Of a stretch of 64,000 nt of DNA, positions 27,401 through 39,400 are shown in pieces. Source of the DNA: Arcuatula senhousia (Eukaryota > Mollusca > Bivalvia > Mytilida > Mytilidae). The stretch lies in the NCBI GenBank assembly GCA_963971305.1, contig OZ020317.1, positions 15,146,001-15,210,000 on the forward strand, written 5' to 3'. Under the pieces are notes generated by a model, which was given only the letters and a program-made list of their open reading frames with translations, did not search any database and was not told where the DNA came from. The position numbers were made by a program, and so were the translations under genes. Numbering within the stretch: the first letter of the stretch is position 1; every line of letters begins with the position of its first letter.

Positions 27401-30400
27401 AAAGACAGATAGGATTGACTGAAGATTGCAATGTTTCTTACTTCATATTGCTGGCTAAAATTCAAAAGAAATGGTGGGGAATTGCTGGCTTACATTCAAA
27501 AGAAATGGTGGTTGATAGAAATCTAAGTTATAAATTCTTGATCAAAAAGTACTGTAAAAGGGGATAATTTCGTGTGGTTAAAATTACGCCTTTTCAGTAC
27601 CAAAATGCATTCGCTTGGTTTTAATTTCGCATTTTATTAGATCATGGCATATTGGGTCCTTCTAAGTGTAATTTACATGAGGGGATATTTTCGCGAATTC
27701 ATTATGTTCGCAAAATTAGCAAAAATAAACCCCTCGTGAAAATTTCCCCTTTTACAGTATACATTTTGCCCTGAAAGAAGCAAAGAGGCACCAATGGCAC
27801 ATTCTAGTGTCAAAAGTCTGAAAGGGCAACGACTAAAGGGGAACAGCACAAGGAAAGAAAACACATAAAAAAACTACAAAATAAACTGTTCAGAGATCAA
27901 TTTTTAAGTTAATTCAAACTTTACATTTCAGGAAGAAGGTGCTAAGAATGACACAGGTCCTTCAAATCGTGGAAAGGATGACACAGATATTCTTCAGTGT
28001 AACGGTCTAAATCCTGCCAACTGTCATAAAGGGGGCTACCACACGCTGGGGAGACCTTCCAAGATAGATACTAGTTCTTCAGGTATGTAACAAACACTGG
28101 GTATACCTTAGATAATAGACAATATTTTTTCAGGTATGAATTTAAATTTACAATCTAGGGGAATTCAGATTTACAGATGAGGCAACTGACAAAATATTCC
28201 CCAGTGTAACAGTCAAGAGGGTGTCACAGCCCTTTTGGTATGCAGTATTCTGTGCTTTTTAAAGGGTATTTGGTACACCAAGGTGTGGTACGGGGTACGC
28301 AATGTTCCGCATATTTAGGCACGAGGATGCCGTGATCTTTAAAGTATTCAGTATTCCAGTCTTTTTAACGGTATTCTGTCCTTTTTTAAAACAGTATTCG
28401 GTATTCCAGGGGCGTGGGCTGTGACACCCCCAGTCAAAAAGACGACTACCAAAGGCTTGCTGACAGTGCTAAAAAGACAATAATGTCTCATTTATGTATT
28501 TTAACATGCTACTTTGCATTGTACATGCAACTTGAATCTTAAGTAGAATTGATACATGTATCTGCTATTTTGTTTGTTTTTCATGATTACTCGTGGCTGC
28601 TAACCACATGACTGTGAAGTGTCACCAATCAGCTGTTCATGATTGGTAAACTGGAGCAGTTTCAAGTGGTCTTTTGATTTCTTTTTCAGGTCTACCTGTT
28701 GCTACTAACCATGCCCCTGTGAAGCGTCACCACTCGGCTGGTGATATGTTAGACCAACTAGAACAGGAGGATAAGTTACGGCCAAAATCTGAAGGTCATC
28801 GCTACATCAAAGAGTTCTCTCCAAAACGGACATCAAGTTATGTGGTTAGTACATGTACATACATAGCGTAAAACCTGTCTACAATGAACCCCTCAGGAAC
28901 TGGTATAGACAGGTGTTTAGTATATACAGGTTTAAAATGTATAGAAATTTCAAGAATTAATCAAAATTTCTATTCATTTTAGTTTGAACTTATTTTATTA
29001 ATACCACCTTATATAATAATGCTGTATTTTGATTGGTCAACAAACGTAGTATTTTTCTGCATATTCAATATATCTGGAATCAATTGTAGTTGTCTTTGGA
29101 TTTTATTTCCTGCCAATTTATTGCTATTTTTTTTTCTTCTGCCATTTCAAGTGCCATAATATTTTATTGAAATACCACTGTTATCGCAGAAAGTCCCTAT
29201 TGCAAAAATAGATTACTATAAGTAATATTGTGACTTCACACATGTTGCTCTACTTCATACCTCATAATGGCATTATGAAACATTTATTATTATGTTTTTT
29301 TTTATTTAGTAGAAAGAATATTCTGTGGAATTGAAGAACTATAAGATACTTTTGAGTGGTATTGACCAAAATTTTGTCCTAAATGACCGAATAAGAATAA
29401 ACTAGTTGACTAGCTTGGCGGCCATTTTTTATTTTATATATTCTTTACAGTCGGACAAAAATGACCAAAATCAGCTCAAAAAATTTCTAGACCCTTGGTA
29501 CAGTTATTTAATATCCTGAATTGGGGAAACAAGCTTTAAGCTTATGTGAATCCCTCTCTGGCTAGCAGTTTGCAAATTTCTATGCATTTTAAACCTGTAT
29601 TAACAAAAATATTTTAAATGTTTTCGTGACAAAAATTGAAACTGAATCATAATGTTACCAAATGTATACAACCTTAGTTTAACATTAAAAATTAATGTTA
29701 AATTAGTGTTAACCGAGCTTCAATTGTTAATTTGACATTAGAGTTTAACATTTGACGTCTCATTTTTCAACAGCAAAATTAACGTTAAAAAATTAAACAT
29801 TAGACTAACGTTAATATAACATTAAATTAGTATTACATTAACGTTACATTAATGTTAATCAAGCTTAACATTAATTTAACGTTAAGACAAATTGCCTGTG
29901 TATTTGAAAAATAAGAATTTAGATGAAAACCAAATTTACAGCATTTGATCCTAGAATATAACAGAATAATTTATTGAATTAATTATGAAAATTAGGTTAA
30001 ATCTCTCTGCAGTAGAAATTAGAGTTATTGATCTTAAAAAATGAGAGAAATTGCTAACAACAAAAAACATATTACAACCTTAAATTTCCATTTTTTTCTT
30101 TATCCAGGGTCAGTTTGGGAGACAGGATTCCTACCAGAAGTTAGAACAGCTAGGTGAAGGTTCATATGCAACAGTTTATAAGGGCTACAGCAAGTAAGTA
30201 GTATTTATACAGAAACTGTAAACAGTTTTATTTTCAAGATTTTTTATTGACATTATTAACTTGAAAATTGAATGACTTGAATGTATTTGTCTATGGACAA
30301 TAACATTGCAGCATAAATTTAAAACTGTGCAAACTTAATTTCAGTTGTCTTATTGCAAAAAAAAGACAGCATTAAAGTTTGTTACTTATTAGGAAGAGTG

Positions 30401-33400
30401 CATGTATCTCATTAAAACCATATGTGAGCTTTGTCTAAAATATAATGAGATGCAGAATACTGTGGTTTCATTATTATTCGTGGGGTACCGATTTTCATGG
30501 TTTTCGTGGGTGGCCTTGATCCACGAAATATGATACCCTACAAAAAGGAAATTTAACATTGATGTGTATGCTGCAGACTTCAGAACCACGAATATAAGAT
30601 TCCACGAAATGGTCCTTTTTTCGTCAAACCACGAAAATTGGTACCCACGGAAAAATAATGAGATGCAGAATAAGTGTTCTTGGCACAACCTACATAAATG
30701 AGCCGCAATTCAATTCCAAATGGAAAACAGCTAGCAACCATCATTATGACCAGTGGTCCTGCTTGCCCTCTTGTGATAGGCCCTAGATCAAAGGGACAAT
30801 GCTTATGTCTTATGTTTTAAAACCAAGCCTAAGACTATCAATGATATATTTTTTCTGTAAATTAAAGAAAACAGGGACAAACATAAGTTTTAACAAAGAT
30901 TTGCATACACTTTATTCAAATTTGATGTAAATCTTTCAAATATTTTTTGAGAAAAACTGGATCTTTGGATTTCTTTGTATTCTAGTTTCGAATTTTCATT
31001 TGTCCATTACAGTTTGACAAATCAGATTGTTGCTCTTAAGGAGATTCGACTTCAGCAGGATGAAGGTGCCCCTTTTACAGCTATTAGAGAAGGTAATTAA
31101 ACGAAAATTAAAGTTTAAAAAAAAAGGGACAAGAGAAGATATATGTGTACATGTCTCATATTTTGTCTGCAGAAGATTTCTAATTACATGAAAATGACTA
31201 TGCTAAAATCTATTCTAGTTTATCAGTTTATTTTCGTCACCTTTATTCTCGTTGTACTTTCTCTCCAATCCTATTTTCTTTTTAGCTTCTTTAAGTTTAA
31301 CTTATGAAATCTGCTCTTTACCTCACTTCCATAACAAACATCACTTTTGAGAACTCTTAAGTTCTTTGAAAGAATCATTTTTTTGTGGGGTAAGAAATTT
31401 TGTTGGTCTTGCAAACCACCAAAATTGTTTACCAACAAAGAAGAAATCTGCATCAATTTGAGAGCTGTAAAGCATGCCCCTATTGTAATATATTCAGATT
31501 GAGCATTTTCTCTTGTTTTATGGCATTCTCAATTTTTGGTCGAATTTCAGTGAGTGAAACATTTAGGTTATAAAATGGTGAATGGCATGCGGGCGACCAG
31601 TTGCAGTAGGTGGCAAGTTGATGGGGACAAAATTTTCATAACAGTTTTCTCAGCAACTATTTAACACAGCTACTTGATATTTGGTATTTATTACCCAGTG
31701 AAATAAAATCTGGTAAATTCACATTGTGAAATAACAAATATTTTCACTCTTGCGTCCTTTCCGGTCAAACTCAATTATGACGTCGTGAATTGTATTGCGT
31801 TGTCGGCATGACTCCTGTGGTCTAAATTCATACGCCATTCAAATAAATTTATTAAGATCGATTAAATAGCGGCATTTTATCTGTAATAAATACGATTATC
31901 AATTAGGTCTCATGAATAACCAAAATATGATCACTCGTGTGGGAACGCACTGAAATTTATATTGTGCGCGGAACAAGTTCTGCGCACTCGTTAAATCTGT
32001 GTGCGTTCACCGACTCGTGATCATATTTTGGTTATTCACTCGACCCAATTAATTATCCTATAAACAACATCTTGATATTTGGTATGCAGCATCAGGGTGG
32101 GCTCCCATAACGTGGGATAATATTTCAGTTCTGTGGCTCACTTACTTCCTGTTTAAAGAAATCTGGCCATTTTTTTACTTTGACATAATTTTCAGCATCT
32201 TAGAGGTCTTTTAAAAGCACTCCAATATTGTAACTTTATGACTAACTAACAATCTTTTCTCTTTTCTTTTCAGCATCTCTGTTAAGAGGTCTAAAGCATG
32301 CCAATATCGTTACTCTGCATGATATAATTCATACAAAGGAGACTCTTACATTTGTCTTTGAATATGTGGTAAGCATTCTTCATAAACAACCTATCTAAAC
32401 TTGTTTTTGTCCCCAAAACAATCTGGAGCTGGGGCATAGCAATGCTGGATGTCTGAGTGTCTGTCCGTCTGTGCTTCCACTTAAAAAAATTCTGTTACAG
32501 ATTTTTCAGCAACTATCAGCGATAGACTTTTGATTTATGGTATTCAGCATCAGGTAGGTGGCCCATATAATGGGATGGATTTTCAGGTCTGGTGGTTGTC
32601 TGCTTTCCACTCAATGAACATGGGACCTAGAATACATTTCTTGTGCTTTTTAGCCTATGAAGCATAGGAGAAAACTTTTGCTCACAAATTTTCAGCTTAT
32701 TAGGCACAAAAAATAATTTAGGTTGAAGTTGTAAGATGACCTCCATATAGGAGTTAAGGTTCTTTTAAGAGACAAAAGTTTTTGTTGTTGTTTTATTAAT
32801 TGAGAAATACAGTAGACAGAAAGGCTTTTGGTTTCACTAATTTAAGATGACCCCTAATTTGAAAAAAAAAATGCTGTCATGTCAAAACATTCCTTTATAT
32901 AAATGTAAAAGAAATTGTATTTGCCTTTTAACTTAAAAATTGATGAGTAATTCAAGCTCCTGGGAGCCTCTTGTTAATATCTTTTTCTCTATCTAATTTT
33001 CTGTCTGTTTTTCAGCACACAGATCTGAGTCAATACTTGGAGAAACATCCAGGTGGATTAAATGCTTTTAATATTAAGGTAGGTAATCATAGATTTAGAA
33101 ACACACAAATTGCTCTAATGAAAACTTCTAAAGAAAATACAGGAAGGAAAGTCAAGGAAGTAAATACTGAGATTTCATTACTATTCGTGGGGTATCAATT
33201 TTGGTGGGTTTGATGGCTAGTGTTGACCCACGAAATTTGATACTCCTCGAAAGGGAAATTTACCATTGATCTGTATGTTGCAGACTTTAGAACCACAAAT
33301 TAAAGAATCCACGAACTTATCAATTTTTACCAAACCACGAAAATTGGTACCCACGAAAATAAATTTTCACAAATTGCAGTAGGAATGATTGATAACACTA

Positions 33401-36400
33401 AATTAATGAATAACACTTCTATTGTTTTTACTATTAATATTATTTAAAAGTGTTTTAATAGTGTAATTATAAACATTTTATTACTCATACGTTTTATGAT
33501 CTTAAAAAATCTATCCTACAGTTACTAATAATAATAAAAATCTGTCTGTCCATCTCAAGGCCATTGGTAGGGGGTGCGTGTGGGTGCGATCGCAACCTTG
33601 TTTTGCAAAAAAAATAATGAAAAACTCTTTAAAAATGCACCAAACTCACCAAAATGGGTCCAATTTTAGAAATTTTTCTCCAGCTGGTAGGGGATTCCCC
33701 TCCCCTCCCAGACCCTCCCCCGCACCTCACTTGCCAGAGAGCTGGCGACAGCACTGCATCTATCCACTTATATCTTGTAAGCAAACTTTACATAAACATG
33801 ACAAAGGATGTAATTTTATTGATCTTGAATTGGACGTTGATTCTTTTACAATATCTAGTCAGGCATTGATCCAAGGAAAGGCATACCAGGCATCCCCCCT
33901 AAAAAAACTGACAAAAATTATGTTTTTTGCGTTAAATCCATTTAAAAAAGACTAAAACATTTTCATGCCTCGCTTTGCTTTTCGTAAAATTTTTGACCCC
34001 ACCCTGTGCACTAAAACCCTGGATCTAACCTGATAGTATATATAAGAAGTGTGAGAAGATATAGGAATGTGAGCTTCCTCACAGCATTCCTAGGTTTTAG
34101 CTGTTAATTTGGTCGGCAAAGGTTTCTCAAGTGTATACAGTAGTCTGATTGCCCTGAAACTATATACACTTATACTCCTTGGACATTCATACCCAGGGAG
34201 TCTTGGGTAGGAAAAATGTCGCTCACATGGGGCAGAATGAGAACAACCTGGGTAATGACGAAGTAATATAATACGTAACCTTAGTTGTTCCAAATGTACA
34301 CTTTTATTTGCTACAAAGACCCCTACAGAACAGAGGTCACCCGCGTTCTGTTTTATATTTCAACCCGGGAAAAAATTATCTACCCTGGCTGCCTAGGAAG
34401 GGAATGTCGAACACGCCCCTTGGTATGAACTTAATGTTAAGAATAAGGAAACGTTTTTAAAATCGTGTATTGGGACTGATTTCTTTTTCAGATATTCTTA
34501 TATCAATTGTTGAGAGGTCTGAAATATTGTCATGCAAGAAAAATTTTACACAGGTAAGATTATATTTTGAAATGGTGTACTTAAGATGATGTTTAAAAAT
34601 GACACATTAAATGCAACACAATTAAGAATAGTGACAAATTAAGTTTGTATGGTCACAGTTGATCAATCTCTCCCCCTTTGGTTCCTGTTATTATTAAAAT
34701 AATTGGCAGGTTAATTTTGTTGATGATTTTTAAAAGTTCAGAAAAATTGAAGAAGAACAGGTTTTAGTTTTATTAATACAATAGTGATGTTTATATGAAT
34801 AAGGTTACTGGTCAATACACTTCAAATTTCTTAAAGTTTCTGTTACTTTGAATTGTCATAGCAAATACATGTATTAGAAATGTGTTCCAGAAATCTGAAT
34901 ATTTCATCAATTAGTAACAACTTAGTTAAGGGGGTACAGAACACCTAATAAAGGGAACAAATTCTTAAACATCACTTTAACATTTTAGCCAGGCACATTT
35001 TATTCAAAGAAATCAAGGTTTTCAATGATCAAAATATGAAATGTTGAAACTTCATTATTGTTCCATGAAAATTTTCCCAATAAAACTAGAGTGACTGTAC
35101 GTGGAGTCGTACACTTTTTAAGGCTTTAACTTTTAAAATCTCGACCGCAAATGTGAATCGGTTCCAATCTTTTTCCAAAATATAGAGGTGGAAAAGAACT
35201 TCAAACGCTCAATATATTTTTTGAACATTATTAGCAAGTTACCATTTTACAGATTATTATTTGAAGGTAACAAAAGCGTGGAAAATTGCTAAAAATAGTA
35301 CGTGGAGTCGTACACCTCAAAAGTTTGAAAATTTCCAATATTTTTTTACTTAGTCGTATATAGGGTGAAAGACAATCATTTCAAAAACATTTTGTCACTG
35401 CTTATTTTCCAGAAAATAGCAGGATGACATCGTGTCTGTTTATTTATCAGATTGCATACACGATGCATTTGTGCTGCGTTTTAACCACCTCTAAAAATCA
35501 GCACATTTATATTCTGAGCATAAATACTTAAATCACGATTGAAACTTTTGAAAATATTAGCGGAAAATAATTCAAATAACATTGTTTTGCAATGTTCAAG
35601 TGATTTCCGATCTTAGCTTACACAAGAAGGTGTTTTCAACTTTATTTCTTTTCTTTCTTTATGCTGAACGAGGGTGCCAGGAATCCCTAAAACTATTATT
35701 GTAGCTTATTTTCAAGAAATTTTTCAAAAATATTTTATAAGTTATGTTAGACAGATCGTTTTATTCAGATTTCAATAGATATATTGTTTGTATAACAAAT
35801 ACAAATTCCTAATTGACGTTTTAGACAAGAAAAGTTTACAATTTAGCGGATTTATGAGACCTCGATGTTTAATTTTAATATAATAGTTTTTCAACTCAAA
35901 ATCGTGACTTATCCTGTAAAAAAACATATTAATGATGTAGTATCATTTACACATAAAAATATTTGTATTATCATTCCCCGTAAAAGTTTTTTTTTTAAAT
36001 AAACCAAAAGTGTACGACTCCACGTCCTGTACGACTCCACGTACAGTTACTCTATGGTTTGATTTTCATAAGATTTTGCAATAAAATTTATATCTTAAGT
36101 ACATATTTTGCCAATTTGCATGAAAATCAAACGTGACAATTTTATTTAAGCGAAAGTGTTGGTTACCCCCTTAATTGTTCATGTTAAAGATGTTTGCTGG
36201 TCAGTTTGAAAATAACAAGATATATGAATTTTTATATTTGATGGAAAGACCATTGGTGAAGGTACAAAATAAGCTTTAAAAACTCATGAGTTACTGAACT
36301 TATTTTCGTGAAAATTAGCGTTAAAAATTTGGCGGGAAAAGGCTTTTTCTAACTTTTTCATAGGTTAATCTTTAGACATATGTTAGTTAAAGTTAAACAA

Positions 36401-39400
36401 ACCAATGAAGAAATTACAAGAAATTTTTAAAACTTTGGAAATTAGGTCTTAAGGACCTAAGAAATCTTATTATGAAAAGAAATTAGGGGGTTGCTGGGCA
36501 AAAATATTATCCATATTCATGGTAAAGTCCAGAGGATTCTGAAAATATGACAGAAATCTCAAAACTTGACCAGGAATCATCCTTAACATGATATTACTTT
36601 ATTTTCCAGAGACTTGAAGCCCCAAAATTTGTTGATTAGTGAGCAGGGTGATCTAAAATTAGCAGATTTTGGTAAGTGAACAATTGGTGTGGATAGCAGA
36701 TTTTGGTAAGTGAACAATTGGTGTGGATAGCAGATTTTGGTAAGTGAACAATTGGTGTGGATAGCAGATTTTGGTAAGTGAACAATTGGTGTGGATAGCA
36801 GATTTTGGTAAGTGAACAATTGGTGTGGATAGCAGATTTTGGTAAGTGAACAATTGGTGTGGATAGCAGATTTTGGTAAGTGAACAATTGGTGTGGATAG
36901 CAGATTTTGGTAAGTGAACAATTGGTGTGGATAGCAAAGTCAGGATATTTATTAACATAAAAAAAGGTAATAATAAAATTACCGAACTTGACTGATCAAT
37001 CTCATTGTCCAGAGAAAATGACAAAAATGAATCAGTCATACCGGAGAAGGAGAATCAATCTCAAATGTCCATAAGACGAGACAAAACAAGGAATACATGC
37101 CGGAAAAATTGAAGATTGCAATGGTCCTGACTTGGTACAGGCATTTCAAATGAAATGGTGGGTTAAACCAGGTTTTATGGCACTAAACCTCCTTCTTGGC
37201 GTGAATATCTAAGTCAGGATATTTATTAACATAAAAAGGAACTTTTTGTTGATTGATTTTCTCATGCTTAATTAAGTCATTGCTGACTGATAGTTTTTGT
37301 GAAAAAAAGGAGTAACAAATTATTTTCTAAAACCTTAATGATCAATCTGTAATGTCTACATGGCTGGTAATCTCCTCACTCATAATTTGTTCTTATGAAT
37401 ACTTTCCTGTGAGAAAAACGTCCGGTTATGAGGGAGAAGAGGAAAGGTGTCCACTTAAAACAGGAACTGTGTCATATTTGGTATGTTTTATTACTTATTT
37501 CTATTGTATATCAGAAAAAGGGGAATGCCACCTATAACCAGACATTTTCTCACAGGGAAAATTTGCATAAGAAATAGTTATGAGTGAGGAGATTACCAGC
37601 AGTGATCCACGAGGAAGAAGATATACAAAATAAGGAAATTGCATACTGGAGATATACTGCCATGACTTGGTACAAGCATGTCAAATGATATGACCTGTCG
37701 AATCATGTTTTATTGCACTAAACCTCTTCCAATTGCGATCTTAGGGTCTTTTACAGTAATTTGAACACAATAATGTCGGGGAAGAGAGATGTTCATCTCA
37801 GCACAGCATAAAGCCAAAAACAGAAAACAAAATTTTTCTTCTACATAATCTAGTAAATTACATTAAACCATACTTTCACATGTACACTTATTACTGTAAA
37901 CCAACTTATTTTTGCTAGCGATTAATATTCGCAGATTTGGCGAGTAACAAAAATTCACGAAAATAAATCGTCGCAAATAAACTAAAATAGCCCTAAGACA
38001 CTTAAACGCAAAATATTGTTGTCGCAAAAATAAGTTGGTTTACAGTATCTCCTTACAGGTTTAGCCCGAGCCAAGTCCATTCCTAGTCATACATTTTCAC
38101 AAGTGAATTATTTCACTTCCATATTTAGCCAGTTCTGGAGCCAAATCAATTTCTTGACTAACATTTTCACATGTGAATTATCTTTTCAGGTTTAGCCCGA
38201 GCCAAGTCCATTCCTAGTCATACATTTTCCAATGAAGTTGTAACATTATGGTATAGACCACCAGATGTTTTACTTGGTTCAACTAATTACTCTGTATCTC
38301 TGGACTTATGGTAAGTAAAGGTACATCCCTTCCCCCTTTAGATTTAGATGTGATGCCAAAGACAAGTCTGGAGGATCCAAGTAACTGGACATTTTGTGAT
38401 CAATTTTTAAACCTAATTTTGAAAATGTTTGTCAATATTTTAAAAATAACTTGAAGGGGTTGGGTGGCAGAGTGGTCAAAGGCTGTGGTTTATATACCAC
38501 ACACCTTCCACACTATTTATCACTAGGGGATCCCCTCTCAGTTGGTGTTTGAGTCGTGCTTTGCAGGACTTTCCGACCTGTATGTGATTAGGTTTGTCAG
38601 TTACCTACCTAAGGTCAGTGGTTTCCTCTGGGTACTCAGGTTTCCTCCACAGCTGACTTCCCTATATGGCCCAGGAGTGTTGAAAAGGGCATCAAACCCT
38701 AAAACACACACAAATAATTTGATGACTACCGTATAGCGTGAAATTTTCCCTAGGTTCTAATTTTCGCTATATTCGCGACCATTTCTCTATCGTGAAATTT
38801 AGAACCCGCGTAAAATAGAATCAACATACATATGTATTGGGAATATTATTAAATCGCGAAAATAAATGTCCGTGTCTATAACAACTTGGTCATTTGGTTT
38901 AAAATTGCGAAATTTGCACGCCGCGAAATTTACTTGCTATACAGTATTTTATCATTTTATTCTTGATTGACTTGGGAGTTTAAGGTTGTGACTATACCTA
39001 GATATAGGTCTGTAATGACCTTTTATTCTTGAGATGATGATGATGGGTATTTATAGTCATGACTATAGGGTAATGCCCATCTGCACTGACTATTTTACCA
39101 ATTCAGGTATAGACTCCCTATGTGCAATGGGTTGTCCACCACCACCAGTGTTAGCTGCTCCATAGTATCCTTTATTGTCGATAGATGCAGGGCCTGTCTT
39201 CCACCACCAGGAGTTGTTTATATATTTATATATAAATCAGAATGTTTCACTATTTTCAGGGGTGTTGTTTGTATATCATTCTATCAGATTGATCCATTTT
39301 ATATTTCAGGGGTGTTGGTTGTATATTTTGTGAGATGATAGGTGGTGCCCCTACATTTCCTGGCATGAAGGATGTCTATGATCAACTGGACAAAATATTC

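Noticed and set aside
29505..29580. Regulatory hairpin downstream of exon 5
   Set aside because: Explained as the reversed 3' end of the SINE at 59779-60120.
36583..37039. Minus-strand ORFs rich in '[20 protein letters not shown]'
   Set aside because: They are read-through of the 34-bp donor array; a 34-bp unit cycles through the three frames and explains them fully.
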